Source: Tabrizicola sp. (lineage in GTDB: Bacteria; Pseudomonadota; Alphaproteobacteria; Rhodobacterales; Rhodobacteraceae). From it: a stretch of DNA of 64,000 bases. Where the stretch lies: NCBI RefSeq assembly GCF_016793705.1, contig NZ_JAEULO010000041.1, forward strand, positions 175,109-239,108, in the 5' to 3' direction. Numbering within the stretch: the stretch's first letter is position 1; every line of letters begins with the position of its first letter. The position numbers and the translations under genes were made by a program. The notes below the pieces were generated by a model. That model was not told the origin of the DNA and made no database searches. It saw only the letters and a list, made by a program, of their open reading frames with translations. Shown piece after piece: positions 1 to 9,689 of the stretch.

Positions 1-1
1 C

Positions 2-598
2 GGCTGCCTGATGATCGACACCGGGGCGGCCAATGCCTGGCATCCCGTTCTGGGGCGGCTGCCCGAGGCGATGGTCGAGGCGGGGGTCGGGGCGCGCGAG
101 GTGACGGTGGTTGCCCTGACCCATACCCATGTCGATCACCTGAGCGGGCTGGTCGGACCCGAAGGCGCGGCCTTCCCCGATGCCGAGCGGGTTCTGGTCG
201 CGACCGAAGAGTTGCTGGCTTTTCGCGCGGAGCCCCGGATGCTGCCGGTCCTGCCGCGCCTTGTGCCGCTGGAGCAGGGGGACGGGCTGATCGCGGGTGT
301 GACGGCGATCAACGCGCCGGGCCATTCGCCGGGGCACATGGCCTTTCTGGTCGAGGGGCGGCTGCTGATCTGGGGCGATCTGGTGCACCACGCGGCGGTG
401 CAGTTTGCCCGGCCGGAGGTGACCTGGGCCTTCGACGAAGACCAGGATCGGGCCCGCGCCACGCGGCTGAGGCTGATGGCGCAGGCCGAGAGGGACGGCT
501 GGCTGGTTGCCGGGGCGCATCTGCCCGACCCCGGCATCGGCTGGATCGCGCGGGCGGGGACGGGCTATGCCTTCGTTCCGGTCGGGTCGGGCGGCTGA
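2..598 (+). CDS. MBL-fold metallo-hydrolase (5' end outside window)
   Basis: The reading frame is already open at base 2 (Gly-Cys-Leu-Met-Ile-Asp-Thr-Gly), so the N-terminus lies before the window. The metal-binding motif THTHVDHLSG (HxHxDH type) is intact. It is followed by GHSPGH, which supplies the next metal-ligand histidine, and by IWGDLVHH with the bridging aspartate. This order is that of a class B-like metallo-beta-lactamase-fold hydrolase with two metal ions. The substrate cannot be told from sequence; the family includes lactonases, glyoxalase II-like enzymes and sulfatases. It ends ten bases before the convergent gene at 609-1016. Confidence 0.85.
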   Translation, partial: GCLMIDTGAANAWHPVLGRLPEAMVEAGVGAREVTVVALTHTHVDHLSGLVGPEGAAFPDAERVLVATEELLAFRAEPRMLPVLPRLVPLEQGDGLIAGVTAINAPGHSPGHMAFLVEGRLLIWGDLVHHAAVQFARPEVTWAFDEDQDRARATRLRLMAQAERDGWLVAGAHLPDPGIGWIARAGTGYAFVPVGSGG

Positions 599-608
599 GG
601 CCTGCCTG

Positions 609-1016
609 TTACTGCGGATAGGGAGAAGTGCCGCCGAGGCTGGCGTTGGTGTGCTCGATGAGCGTCTCGCAGAGGCAGGTCGCGTCGGTGCAGGCATCGC
701 GGGTGGCGATGAAACTGTCGTCGCGGGGCGGGTTGGCCGGGTCGACCTGTTGGCCGGTGGCGTTTTCCACCGCGTAGAGCCAGGCGAGATCGTCGAGCCG
801 GCCCATGCGCCAAAGCGTCGCGTCGGCTGCGTTGGCGTCGTTGCACATCAGGATGTGGGCGGGATTGGTCGGCGCGTCGCAGGAGATGTCGGAGAGGACG
901 AGGCCGTAGGAGGGTTCAAGTCCGGCGATGCGCGTCTCGACGGCGGAAAGGTCGATTTCGCAGGTCTGGGCGCTGGCGGTGCTGGCGGTGAGGGCGAGTA
1001 GAAGGGCGAAGCGCAT
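609..1016 (-). CDS. Small secreted Cys-rich protein, DUF1311/LprI-like
   Basis: This 135-residue protein starts with a clear Sec signal peptide (MRFALLLALTASTASA, cleavage before QTC). The mature part has six cysteines, consistent with periplasmic disulfides. The C-terminal stretch RDACTDATCLCETL resembles the RxxC...xCL pattern of DUF1311/LprI-type lysozyme-inhibitor-like proteins, but the match is short and the family call is inference. The gene faces away from the nuo operon, so the 1017-1254 gap carries divergent promoters. No enzymatic motif is visible. Confidence 0.65.
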   Translation of the reverse strand: MRFALLLALTASTASAQTCEIDLSAVETRIAGLEPSYGLVLSDISCDAPTNPAHILMCNDANAADATLWRMGRLDDLAWLYAVENATGQQVDPANPPRDDSFIATRDACTDATCLCETLIEHTNASLGGTSPYPQ

Positions 1017-1162
1017 GGGGGTCCTTTCGTGCTTGCGGGCAGGAAAGGCCCTCTGGGGCAGGGGGTCAAGGTAGGGGGAACCTGTCCATTAAATCCCGAC
1101 AAAAAGCCTTGGTTTTCAGGATTTTCTGCACGCGCAAAGCCCTGAATCTGCCCCGCCTTCGG

Positions 1163-1191
1163 TTGACCCCGGAAAGGGCGCAGAGTAAAGC
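1163..1191 (+). promoter_or_regulatory. Candidate sigma-70 promoter of the nuo operon
   Basis: TTGACC (1163-1168) and TAAAGC (1186-1191) are separated by 17 bases, a canonical housekeeping-sigma spacing, and lie about 65 bases before the nuoA start. This is a pattern match only; it is the best one in the 238-base gap between the divergent gene at 609-1016 and nuoA. Confidence 0.4.
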
Positions 1192-1254
1192 CGGAGGGAC
1201 CAACGGGCGGTGACGCCCGCTTGCACGCGCGCCGCCAGCACCAGGGAGCCCCTC

Positions 1255-2225
<971 letters not shown>

Positions 2226-2227
2226 TC

Positions 2228-2830
2228 ATGTCCGAGGCTTTGCAGGAACTGGCCGCAATCATCGAGTTGAAGCAGGCGGATGCGGTGCAATCGGCGACCG
2301 TCGCCTTTGGCGAGCTGACGCTGGTCGCGAACCTTGCCCATCTGGAATCGCTGGTGGAATATCTGCGCGATGATGCCTCGTGCCGGTTCTCGACCCTGGT
2401 CGACATCACCGCCGTCGACCACCCGGAACGCGCCCAGCGGTTCGACATGGTCTACCACTTGCTGTCGATGTACCGGAACCAGCGCATCCGCGTGAAGGTC
2501 GCGGTGCGCGAGGAGGAGATGGTGCCTTCGCTGGTCGCCATCCACCCCAGCGCCAACTGGTTCGAGCGCGAGGTGTTCGACATGTTCGGCATCCTCTTCT
2601 CGGGCCACCCGGACCTGCGGCGCATCCTGACCGACTACGGCTTCCGGGGCTATCCTCTGCGCAAGGACTTCCCGACCACGGGCTACACTGAGGTTCGCTA
2701 TGACGAGGCCTTGAAGCGTGTGGTCTATGAGCCGGTGAAGCTGGTGCAGGAATACCGGCAGTTCGATTTCATGAGCCCTTGGGAAGGGGCCGAATACATC
2801 CTTCCCGGTGACCAGAAGGGCGGTAAGTGA
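2228..2830 (+). CDS. nuoC: NADH-quinone oxidoreductase subunit C
   Basis: NuoC is a 30-kDa-type peripheral-arm subunit that packs against NuoD and helps form the quinone pocket. The signature [20 protein letters not shown] and the downstream [14 protein letters not shown] are intact. ATG 2228 follows GAGG (2219-2222) at good spacing; a GTG at 2222 in the same frame is the alternative. Length is 200 residues, normal for the unfused form (enterobacteria have a NuoCD fusion). The stop overlaps the next small gene (TGATG). Confidence 0.95.
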   Translation: MSEALQELAAIIELKQADAVQSATVAFGELTLVANLAHLESLVEYLRDDASCRFSTLVDITAVDHPERAQRFDMVYHLLSMYRNQRIRVKVAVREEEMVPSLVAIHPSANWFEREVFDMFGILFSGHPDLRRILTDYGFRGYPLRKDFPTTGYTEVRYDEALKRVVYEPVKLVQEYRQFDFMSPWEGAEYILPGDQKGGK

Positions 2831-3165
2831 TGGATTTTATCCTGGGGTTGCTTCTGGTCTATGGACTGCCGTTGGTGATCGTACCGCTTTTCAGCTCTCG
2901 CTCGATTTTGTACGCGGGACTGGCTGGCTTCTTCTATCCAGGCTCGAAAGGACTCTTGCTTGGGGTAGTCGCCAGTTTCGTGACATACATCGTGCCCTAT
3001 TTGCTGTTTGGCGCATTTATGGCTTCACCGGGATTACCGTTTTCTTGGACGATGATGTTCAACACTCCGCTCGTGGTTGTGATGACCATTTGTGCGATCT
3101 TGCACGCATACCTCGGCCAGCGTTTTGCCGTGTATGTGGCAAACAGGAATAGGGGCATCGCATGA
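2830..3165 (+). CDS. Small membrane protein inserted between nuoC and nuoD
   Basis: This 111-residue protein has three predicted membrane segments (about residues 3-22, 26-60 as one or two helices, 75-95) and no recognisable domain. Its start overlaps the nuoC stop (TGATG) and its stop overlaps the nuoD start (ATGA), so it is translated as part of the operon. Hand counting of bases 2881-3000 gives about 53% G+C, clearly below the flanking nuo genes, and its codon choice is less GC-biased. That suggests later acquisition or relaxed constraint. Function unknown; a complex I accessory or assembly role is possible only by position. Confidence 0.7.
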   Translation: MDFILGLLLVYGLPLVIVPLFSSRSILYAGLAGFFYPGSKGLLLGVVASFVTYIVPYLLFGAFMASPGLPFSWTMMFNTPLVVVMTICAILHAYLGQRFAVYVANRNRGIA

Positions 3166-4400
3166 TGGACGGGGATATCCGCCGAAACACCTATAACGAC
3201 GGCTCGAGTGATTTCGAGACCGGCGAGCAGCGCATCCGCAACTTCAACATCAACTTCGGGCCGCAGCACCCGGCGGCACACGGCGTGCTGCGTCTGGTGC
3301 TGGAGCTGGACGGCGAAATCGTCGAACGCTGCGACCCGCATATCGGCCTCTTGCACCGAGGGACCGAGAAGCTGATGGAGTCTCGGACCTATCTCCAGAA
3401 CCTGCCGTATTTCGACCGCCTCGACTATGTGGCGCCGATGAACCAGGAACATGCCTGGTGTCTGGCGATCGAGCGGCTGACCGGGACGGTGGTGCCGCGC
3501 CGGGCAAGCCTGATCCGGGTGCTGTATTCGGAAATCGGGCGCGTCCTGAACCACCTCCTGAACGTGACCACTCAGGCCATGGACGTGGGCGCGCTGACCC
3601 CGCCGCTCTGGGGCTTCGAGGAGCGCGAGAAGCTGATGGTCTTCTACGAACGCGCCTGCGGGGCACGTTTGCACGCGGCCTACTTCCGCCCGGGTGGGGT
3701 GCACCAGGACCTGACGCCGCAGCTGATCGACGACATCGACGCCTGGGCGGATGCCTTCCCCAAGGTGCTGGACGACATCGACGGCCTTCTCACCGAGAAC
3801 CGCATCTTCAAGCAGCGCAATGCCGATATCGGTATCGTGACCGAGAAGGACATTCAGGACTGGGGCTATTCGGGCGTGATGGTCCGCGGCTCGGGCCTCG
3901 CCTGGGACCTGCGCCGCGCGCAGCCTTACGAATGCTACGACGAGTTCGACTTCAAGATCCCCGTGGGCAAGAACGGCGACTGCTATGACCGCTATCTCTG
4001 CCGCATGGCCGAGATGCGCGAGTCGACCAAGATCATCAAGCAGGCCATCGCCAAGCTGCGGGTCGAGAAGGGTGACATCCTGGCGCGCGGCAAGATCACG
4101 CCGCCGAAGCGCGGCGAGATGAAGACCTCGATGGAGGCCTTGATCCACCACTTCAAGCTTTACACCGAGGGCTTCCACGTCCCGGCCGGCGAGGTCTATG
4201 CCGCCGTCGAAGCGCCGAAGGGCGAGTTCGGGGTCTATCTGGTGGCGGACGGGTCGAACAAACCCTACCGCGCCAAGATCCGCGCCCCGGGTTATCCGCA
4301 CCTGCAGTCGCTGGACTTCCTGTGCAAGGGCCACCAGCTGGCCGACGTCTCGGCCATCATCGGCACGCTCGACATCGTGTTCGGGGAGGTCGACCGGTGA
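3162..4400 (+). CDS. nuoD: NADH-quinone oxidoreductase subunit D
   Basis: NuoD is the 49-kDa subunit that forms the quinone-reduction site with NuoB. The diagnostic [12 protein letters not shown] lies near the N-terminus, with [30 protein letters not shown] and the C-terminal DIVFGEVDR all intact over 412 residues. The first ATG (3162) overlaps the preceding stop as ATGA; the next codon is also ATG (3165), giving [10 protein letters not shown], which resembles the Rhodobacter NuoD start and may be the real one. The stop overlaps a GTG that opens a very small frame. Confidence 0.96.
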   Translation: MMDGDIRRNTYNDGSSDFETGEQRIRNFNINFGPQHPAAHGVLRLVLELDGEIVERCDPHIGLLHRGTEKLMESRTYLQNLPYFDRLDYVAPMNQEHAWCLAIERLTGTVVPRRASLIRVLYSEIGRVLNHLLNVTTQAMDVGALTPPLWGFEEREKLMVFYERACGARLHAAYFRPGGVHQDLTPQLIDDIDAWADAFPKVLDDIDGLLTENRIFKQRNADIGIVTEKDIQDWGYSGVMVRGSGLAWDLRRAQPYECYDEFDFKIPVGKNGDCYDRYLCRMAEMRESTKIIKQAIAKLRVEKGDILARGKITPPKRGEMKTSMEALIHHFKLYTEGFHVPAGEVYAAVEAPKGEFGVYLVADGSNKPYRAKIRAPGYPHLQSLDFLCKGHQLADVSAIIGTLDIVFGEVDR

Positions 4401-4495
4401 TCGCCCTTGGCGTTGCTCCGTTTCTTCTGCTTGGGCTTCTGACCCTGCCGGTCGGCATGGTCGCGGCCCCCGCTCTTATCGCTGGAATCCTCTGA
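4397..4495 (+). CDS. Putative 32-residue hydrophobic peptide between nuoD and nuoE
   Basis: A GTG at 4397 overlaps the nuoD stop (GTGA) and opens a 32-codon frame that ends in TGA overlapping the nuoE ATG (TGATG). The peptide ([20 protein letters not shown] then [12 protein letters not shown]) is almost entirely hydrophobic, enough for one membrane helix. The double overlap means the 97-base gap between nuoD and nuoE is covered exactly, as for the other small nuo genes. It could instead be a coupling leader. Expression is unproven. Confidence 0.45.
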   Translation: MIALGVAPFLLLGLLTLPVGMVAAPALIAGIL

Positions 4496-5670
4496 TGCTG
4501 CGTCGCCTTCACCCCCACCAGCCCGCCTCATTCGCCTTCACTCCGGCGAACCTGGAATGGGCCAAGGGCCAGATCACCAAGTATCCGGCGGGCCGTCAGG
4601 CCAGCGCGATCATCCCGCTTCTGTGGCGTGCGCAGGAGCAGGAGGGCTGGCTCAGCCGCCCCGCCATCGAGCATGTCGCGGATATGCTGGGGATGGCCTA
4701 CATCCGGGCGCTGGAAGTGGCGACCTTCTACTTCATGTTCCAGCTGCAGCCGGTGGGGTCCGTCGCGCATGTGCAGATCTGCGGCACGACGTCCTGCATG
4801 ATCTGCGGGGCCGAGGACCTGGTGGCGGTGGCGAAGGAGCTGATCGCCTCCACCCCGCACACGCTGTCGGCGGACGGGAAGTTCTCCTGGGAAGAGGTCG
4901 AGTGCATGGGGGCCTGTGCCAATGCTCCGATGGCGCAGATCGGCAAGGACTACTACGAGGACCTGACGGCTGCGAAGCTGCGCGAGTTGATCGGGCGCTT
5001 CTCGAAGGGTGAGGTGCCGGTGCCGGGGCCGCAGAACGGGCGCTATGCGGCAGAACCCATCGGGGGGCTGACCAGCCTGAAGGAGTTTGAATCGGGCCGG
5101 AAGCAGTACAACGCCTCGGCGCAGCTGGCGGTGGACATCAAGGACACGGTGAAGCGGATCGACGGGACGGAAGTGCCGCTCTCGACCCCGTGGCTGGGCG
5201 TGGCAGCGCCGGTGAAGCCCGCGCGGGGCAAGCCGGTGGAACCGAAGCCCGGCGCGGGCGCGCCAGCGGATGCGACGGGCGCGACGGTGCAGGAGGCGAA
5301 GGCTTCGTCCAAGGGCAAGCCGAAGACGGACGGCAACGCGCCGAACGCGACGCCCCTGGCCACACCGGAGGCCAAGGCCCCGGCAGGTGCTGGCAAGAAG
5401 CCCAAGGCCCTGAAGGCCGCGCGGAAGGGCAAGGCGGACGATCTGAAGCTGATCCTCGGGATCGGGCCGAAGCTGGAGCTGCTGTGTCACAGTCTCGGCT
5501 TCTTCCACTTTGACCAGATCGCGGAATGGACCCCGGCCGAGATCGCCTGGGTCGACGAGAACCTGGAAGGCTTCAAGGGCCGCGTGACCCGTGACCGCTG
5601 GGTGGCGCAGGCGAAGATCCTGGCGGCGGGCGGCACGGTGGCCGAGGCGGAAGCGGCGGCGAAGGCATAG
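4495..5670 (+). CDS. nuoE: NADH-quinone oxidoreductase subunit E with C-terminal extension
   Basis: The first ~160 residues are a normal NuoE (24-kDa subunit) with the 2Fe-2S N1a ligands C96, C101, C137 and C141 (CGTTSC and ECMGAC). The protein is 391 residues, more than twice the usual ~165. A Pro/Ala/Lys-rich linker (about 235-310) leads to a ~70-residue domain (311-380) with [11 protein letters not shown], a helix-hairpin-helix-like turn, then [11 protein letters not shown] and [10 protein letters not shown]. The same domain ends the next gene. The ATG at 4495 overlaps the preceding small frame; an in-frame upstream ATG at 4198 lies inside nuoD and is rejected. Confidence 0.94.
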   Translation: MLRRLHPHQPASFAFTPANLEWAKGQITKYPAGRQASAIIPLLWRAQEQEGWLSRPAIEHVADMLGMAYIRALEVATFYFMFQLQPVGSVAHVQICGTTSCMICGAEDLVAVAKELIASTPHTLSADGKFSWEEVECMGACANAPMAQIGKDYYEDLTAAKLRELIGRFSKGEVPVPGPQNGRYAAEPIGGLTSLKEFESGRKQYNASAQLAVDIKDTVKRIDGTEVPLSTPWLGVAAPVKPARGKPVEPKPGAGAPADATGATVQEAKASSKGKPKTDGNAPNATPLATPEAKAPAGAGKKPKALKAARKGKADDLKLILGIGPKLELLCHSLGFFHFDQIAEWTPAEIAWVDENLEGFKGRVTRDRWVAQAKILAAGGTVAEAEAAAKA

Positions 5671-5716
5671 GCGGACGGAAAAGAGGGCGGCTGGTCAGGT
5701 TCGGGAGTGAGGCAGG

Positions 5717-6607
5717 ATGCGCGACGGGGAGTATGAAACGACGATCGGCATCGGCGGCTGGGTCCTGGTGGGTCTTTCCGGGATCGTGGCCTTTGCCGTC
5801 CTGCGCGGCGTCATGAACTACCTTTTGTTCCCGGCGGTGGTCTTTGCGCTGGCCCTCGCCCTCATGGTCCTGCTGGTGCTCTACTGGCTGGCGGCAAAGA
5901 TGACCCGCGACGAGGATGCAGAGGCGGCCCAGCGGGTGCGCCGGATCGTCCCGGGCTCGGGCGAGGGGCGGATCGAAGGGGTCGAGGGGGCAGGGGTTCC
6001 GGCAGTGAAGGCGGTTCCGGTGCGGCCCGAGGCGCTGAAGGCGCGCGTTGCCTCTTCGGTGGTGACGCCGCTGGCCGAGGTCGAGCCTGCGCCGATCATG
6101 GCGTCTCCGGTGCCGGCGGGTTCGGCTGCCGTGACTGAAGCTGTTCCGCCGATGTCTGATATCGCCCCGTTGGCCAAGGCGAAACCGAAGGCGAAACCGG
6201 CGGCGAAGCCGAGAGCGGCAACGAAGCCGAAGGCAGAGGCCGGGGCCGAAAAGGTTGCGGTGAAAGCCAAGGCCGAACCGAAGCCCAAGGCCGCCAAGCC
6301 CAAGGCCGAGAAAGCGGCGAAGCCTGCCGGTCTTGTCCGGCTGAAGGCACCGCGCAAGGGCAAGGCGGACGATCTGAAAGAGATCGAGGGCATTGGCCCG
6401 GCGCTGGAGAAACTGGTCAATGGCATGGGCTTTTACCATTTCGACCAGATCGCCGCCTGGACCGACGCCGATGTCGCGCTGGTCGATGCCGAGATGAAGA
6501 CCTTCAAGGGCCGCATCACCCGCGACAAATGGGTGGAACAGGCCCGGATCATCGTCACCGAAGGGCTTGAGGCCTTCCGCGAGCGCGCCCGGACCAACGA
6601 GTATTGA
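5717..6607 (+). CDS. Membrane-anchored protein sharing the NuoE C-terminal domain
   Basis: This 296-residue protein has two membrane helices (about 13-32 and 37-60), a long Ala/Pro/Lys linker with repeated KPKA-type units (about 145-205) and a C-terminal domain (214-283). By my residue count the domain is identical to the NuoE tail at 43 of 70 positions, including [18 protein letters not shown] and FKGR-TRD-WV. The KADDL...GIGP unit resembles helix-hairpin-helix domains seen in other fused proteins. Its position after nuoE and the shared domain suggest a complex I-associated role such as tethering or assembly. This is inference; no enzymatic motif is visible. Confidence 0.8.
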   Translation: MRDGEYETTIGIGGWVLVGLSGIVAFAVLRGVMNYLLFPAVVFALALALMVLLVLYWLAAKMTRDEDAEAAQRVRRIVPGSGEGRIEGVEGAGVPAVKAVPVRPEALKARVASSVVTPLAEVEPAPIMASPVPAGSAAVTEAVPPMSDIAPLAKAKPKAKPAAKPRAATKPKAEAGAEKVAVKAKAEPKPKAAKPKAEKAAKPAGLVRLKAPRKGKADDLKEIEGIGPALEKLVNGMGFYHFDQIAAWTDADVALVDAEMKTFKGRITRDKWVEQARIIVTEGLEAFRERARTNEY

Positions 6608-6612
6608 GAGAC

Positions 6613-6840
6613 ATGGCCGAGACCCGCCCCGATCCCGCCGACCTGAAACGCGCCCGACAGACGCGTCTGGTGGCCATCGTGCTGGCGGCGACCATGATCC
6701 TGTGGATGGGCGCTCAGTTCGTGGGCGGACAACTGGGGTGGGAGACGCGGTTCGCGTTCCTCTTCGACCTTGCCGCCATCGCCGGCTTCGTCTGGGCGAT
6801 GGTGGTGACGTATCAGATCTGGCGCGGACGCCGGGGTTAG
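6613..6840 (+). CDS. DUF5337-type small membrane protein
   Basis: This 75-residue protein has two membrane helices (about 20-38 and 47-67) and charged ends ([18 protein letters not shown]... and IWRGRRG). Size, helix pattern and position before nuoF match the DUF5337 family I know from rhodobacterial nuo operons; the family name is from memory. ATG 6613 was chosen; a TTG at 6604 in frame overlaps the preceding stop. Function unknown. Confidence 0.72.
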   Translation: MAETRPDPADLKRARQTRLVAIVLAATMILWMGAQFVGGQLGWETRFAFLFDLAAIAGFVWAMVVTYQIWRGRRG

Positions 6841-6850
6841 GAAGACCAAG

Positions 6851-8146
6851 ATGCTCAAGGATCAGGACCGCATTTTCACCAACCTCTACGGGATGCATGA
6901 CCGCAGCCTGAAGGGCGCGATGAAGCGCGGGCATTGGAACGGCACCGCCGACATCATCAAGCGCGGGCGTGACACGATCGTCGAGCAGGTCAAGGCCTCG
7001 GGTCTGCGGGGCCGGGGCGGCGCGGGCTTCCCGACGGGCCTCAAGTGGTCGTTCATGCCGAAGCAGTCGGACGGGCGGCCGTCCTATCTGGTGATCAACG
7101 CCGACGAGTCCGAGCCGGGCACCTGCAAGGACCGGGAGATCATGCGGCACGACCCGCATACGCTGATCGAGGGGGCGCTGATCGCCAGTTTCGCGATGGG
7201 GGCGAACACCTGCTACATCTACATCCGCGGCGAATACATCCGCGAGCGCGAGGCGCTGCAGGCGGCCATCGACGAATGCTATGACGCGGGCCTTCTGGGC
7301 AAGAATGCCGCCAAGTCGGGCTGGGACTTCGACCTGTACCTGCACCACGGGGCCGGGGCCTATATCTGCGGCGAGGAGACGGCCCTTCTGGAAAGCCTGG
7401 AAGGCAAGAAGGGCATGCCCCGGATGAAGCCGCCGTTCCCGGCGGGATCGGGGCTTTACGGCTGCCCGACCACGGTGAACAACGTGGAGTCGATTGCCGT
7501 GGTGCCGACGATCCTGCGGCGCGGCTCGGACTGGTTCGCAAGCTTCGGGCGGCCGAACAACACGGGGACCAAGCTTTTCGGCATCTCGGGCCATGTGATG
7601 CAGCCCTGCGTCGTGGAAGAGGCGATGTCGATCCCGCTGAAAGAGCTTCTGGACCGGCATTGCGGCGGTGTGCGCGGCGGCTGGAAGAACATCAAGGCGG
7701 TGATCCCCGGCGGGTCCTCGGTGCCGCTCTTGACCCAGTCGCAATGCGACGACGCGATCATGGATTTCGACTGGCTGCGCGAGCAGCGCTCGGGCCTTGG
7801 GACGGCGGCAGTCATCGTGATGGACCAGTCGACCGACGTCATCAAGGCGATCTGGCGGCTGTCGAAGTTCTACAAGCACGAAAGCTGCGGCCAGTGCACC
7901 CCCTGCCGCGAGGGCACCGGCTGGATGATGCGGGTCATGGATCGGCTGGTCAGGGGCGAGGCGGAGGTCGAGGAGATCGACATGCTGCTGTCGGTGACGA
8001 AGCAGGTCGAGGGCCACACGATCTGCGCGCTCGGCGATGCGGCGGCCTGGCCGATCCAGGGTTTGATCCGCGCCTTCCGCGACGAGATCGAGGACCGGAT
8101 CAAGGCCAAGCGCACCGGCCGGGTCACGGCGGTCGCGGCGGAGTGA
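6851..8146 (+). CDS. nuoF: NADH-quinone oxidoreductase subunit F
   Basis: NuoF is the 51-kDa NADH-oxidising subunit with FMN and cluster N3. The NADH/FMN region shows [16 protein letters not shown] and [16 protein letters not shown], then the second glycine-rich part [19 protein letters not shown]. The 4Fe-4S ligands lie in [15 protein letters not shown] plus the later cysteine in HTICALGD. The 431-residue length is standard. SD-like GGAAGA precedes ATG 6851. The stop overlaps the next small gene (TGATG). Confidence 0.96.
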   Translation: MLKDQDRIFTNLYGMHDRSLKGAMKRGHWNGTADIIKRGRDTIVEQVKASGLRGRGGAGFPTGLKWSFMPKQSDGRPSYLVINADESEPGTCKDREIMRHDPHTLIEGALIASFAMGANTCYIYIRGEYIREREALQAAIDECYDAGLLGKNAAKSGWDFDLYLHHGAGAYICGEETALLESLEGKKGMPRMKPPFPAGSGLYGCPTTVNNVESIAVVPTILRRGSDWFASFGRPNNTGTKLFGISGHVMQPCVVEEAMSIPLKELLDRHCGGVRGGWKNIKAVIPGGSSVPLLTQSQCDDAIMDFDWLREQRSGLGTAAVIVMDQSTDVIKAIWRLSKFYKHESCGQCTPCREGTGWMMRVMDRLVRGEAEVEEIDMLLSVTKQVEGHTICALGDAAAWPIQGLIRAFRDEIEDRIKAKRTGRVTAVAAE

Positions 8147-8391
8147 TGCGGATGGCGCTGGCCCTTTCGGTGACTTTGGCGCAGGCCGCCTGCGTGGGAA
8201 CGGCAGCACCCGTCCCCGCCTCGCGCGAGCCTGTGCGCGTCACCAACAACGGCCAGCCGTTCCAGATGTGGGAAGGGGCGGCTGCCCGCAAGGCGGCGGA
8301 TGCGGCTTGCGGCGGGAAGGTCAGGGTCTCGATCTACGACCGCTTCGACCGGGCGACCGGCGAATGGGTCTATCCGGAGGGTTGCGCATGA
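8146..8391 (+). CDS. Small exported protein or lipoprotein after nuoF
   Basis: An 81-residue frame starts at an ATG overlapping the nuoF stop. The N-terminus ([18 protein letters not shown]) is a signal peptide; the cysteine could be lipidated, but the residue at -3 is Gln instead of the usual Leu, so a plain secreted form is also possible. The mature part contains NNGQPFQMWEGAAARKAAD and ends VYPEGCA, with two more cysteines. Not recognised; the translational coupling and signal peptide support a real gene. Confidence 0.6.
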   Translation: MRMALALSVTLAQAACVGTAAPVPASREPVRVTNNGQPFQMWEGAAARKAADAACGGKVRVSIYDRFDRATGEWVYPEGCA

Positions 8392-8412
8392 CATCTGCCG
8401 TCATCCCCGGTC

Positions 8413-8525
8413 ACAAACCGCTGATAACGCGGGTTTGTCATGGCATATCAAGGGGCTTTACCCCCATCTCCGCGGCACGAGCAGCAGTCGGTCGTCGGCT
8501 GCTAAAAGCAGCCAAGGAGGCCAAC
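8413..8525 (+). promoter_or_regulatory. Two hairpins in the gap before the DUF5333-type gene
   Basis: The 134-base gap between 8391 and 8526 holds ACAAACC (8413-8419) pairing with GGTTTGT (8432-8438), and a tight hairpin GGCTGCT (8497-8503), loop AAA, AGCAGCC (8507-8513). The second hairpin abuts a strong Shine-Dalgarno AAGGAGG (8514-8520). This arrangement could control translation, stop RNases or mark an internal transcript start. No U-tract follows, so neither is a typical terminator. Confidence 0.45.
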
Positions 8526-8933
8526 ATGCTTCGCACCATCAAGACCATCGCCCTGACCCTTGCCGTCAGCGCCACGCCCGCACTGGCACTGGTGCCGATC
8601 AACGAAGAGCCGGTGATCCGCGACAAGCTTCTGCAGGGGTTCATCGGCGACGCCATCGCCGACAACTGCCCGACGATGGAGGCCCGCAAGCTGCGCGCCC
8701 TGGGCGAGTTGAACTCCTTGCGCGACTACGCGTTGAAGCAGGGCTATGAGGCGGACGTGGTGCGGGAATTCGTCACCTCGAAGGAAGAGAAGAAGAAGTT
8801 CAAGGCCGAGGCGGCCGAGTGGCTGAAGGCCAAGGGCGCCGAGCCGGGGAACCCCGACGCCTATTGCCGGATCGGCGAAGAGGAAATCTCCAAGGAAAGC
8901 CTGATCGGCTATCTGTTGAGGTCGAAGAAGTGA
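8526..8933 (+). CDS. DUF5333-type periplasmic protein
   Basis: This 135-residue protein has a signal peptide (MLRTIKTIALTLAVSATPALA), then a helical acidic/basic body with NCPTMEARKLRALGELNSL and a second cysteine in DAYCRIGEEEI. It matches, by memory, the DUF5333 family found with rhodobacterial nuo genes. The start is fixed by AAGGAGG five bases upstream, the strongest ribosome site seen inside the operon. Its stop overlaps the next GTG start. The two cysteines could form one disulfide; function unknown. Confidence 0.75.
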   Translation: MLRTIKTIALTLAVSATPALALVPINEEPVIRDKLLQGFIGDAIADNCPTMEARKLRALGELNSLRDYALKQGYEADVVREFVTSKEEKKKFKAEAAEWLKAKGAEPGNPDAYCRIGEEEISKESLIGYLLRSKK

Positions 8934-9433
8934 ACCAGTCGTCCGGCATGCATCTGGCCGAGTTGAACGTGGGGCGCCTTCTGGCCCCCACCGACGACCC
9001 GCGCGTGGCCGAGTTCATGGCTGCGCTCGACCGGGTGAACGGGATGGGCAAGCGGATGCCCGGGTTCGTCTGGATGATGGAAGGCTCGGGCGAGCCCGGC
9101 ACCGGGAACACCGAAACCAAGATCGGCGGCGACCCGCAGTTCGTGTCGAACCTCACGGTCTGGGAAAGCGTGGAAACGCTGGAGCATTTCGTCTTCAACA
9201 CCGTCCATCGCGCCTTCTATGAGCGGCGGGCTGAGTGGTTCGAGGTGCTGGGCCGGATGCATTTCGTCATGTGGTGGGTGCCTGCGGGGCACCGTCCCAC
9301 GCTGGACGAGGCGCTGGAGCGGCTGGCGCATCTGGAGGCGCAGGGCGACAGCGACCATGCCTTCGGCTGGAAATATCTGAAAGAAGCGCAGGCGTGGAAG
9401 ACCCACGGCTGCGCGCAAGTGGCGGCGGAGTAG
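8930..9433 (+). CDS. DUF3291-type protein (dimeric alpha/beta-barrel fold)
   Basis: The product (167 residues from GTG 8930, which overlaps the preceding stop; 161 from ATG 8948) shows the DUF3291 pattern HLAELNVGRLLAPTDDPRVA, PGFVWMMEG and VETLEHFVFNTVHRAFYERR. These proteins resemble antibiotic-biosynthesis-monooxygenase-like dimeric ferredoxin-like folds; the ligand is unknown. Trp/Phe/His-rich ends could line a small-molecule or heme pocket, but that is inference. It is coupled to the nuo operon on both sides. Confidence 0.75.
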   Translation: MNQSSGMHLAELNVGRLLAPTDDPRVAEFMAALDRVNGMGKRMPGFVWMMEGSGEPGTGNTETKIGGDPQFVSNLTVWESVETLEHFVFNTVHRAFYERRAEWFEVLGRMHFVMWWVPAGHRPTLDEALERLAHLEAQGDSDHAFGWKYLKEAQAWKTHGCAQVAAE

Positions 9434-9437
9434 GGCG

Positions 9438-9689
9438 ATGGCAGAGTTGGAAGACAATGTCGTGCTGCGGCTCCTGCGGGAGATCCGCGGGCAGCAAGTT
9501 GACGACGGTCGCCGGTTGCAGCGCGTCGAGCGCCACATCGAAGAAATGCGGGATCAGGTTGCTACCGCCATAGGCATGGCTGGAATGGCCTCGGCTGCGA
9601 CAGAGCAGCATGGCGAGGGCATGGACGAAATCCGCGACGAGATTGCGGCGTTGAAGCGCCGGGTGCAGGAACTGGAAGCACGGAAATGA
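9438..9689 (+). CDS. Small coiled-coil protein before nuoG
   Basis: This 83-residue protein is highly charged. It has helical heptad-like stretches at both ends ([20 protein letters not shown] and [20 protein letters not shown]) around a short Ala/Gly/Met middle (GMAGMASAA). There are no membrane segments or signal peptide, so it is probably a cytoplasmic coiled-coil. It starts four bases after the preceding stop and ends overlapping the nuoG ATG (ATGA), which supports a real gene. Function unknown. Confidence 0.6.
   Translation: MAELEDNVVLRLLREIRGQQVDDGRRLQRVERHIEEMRDQVATAIGMAGMASAATEQHGEGMDEIRDEIAALKRRVQELEARK

Noticed and set aside
5573-8209. Long minus-strand frame opposite nuoE, 5717-6607, DUF5337 and nuoF
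   Set aside because: Low-complexity Arg/Pro/Leu composition and no start context; shadow of recognised genes.
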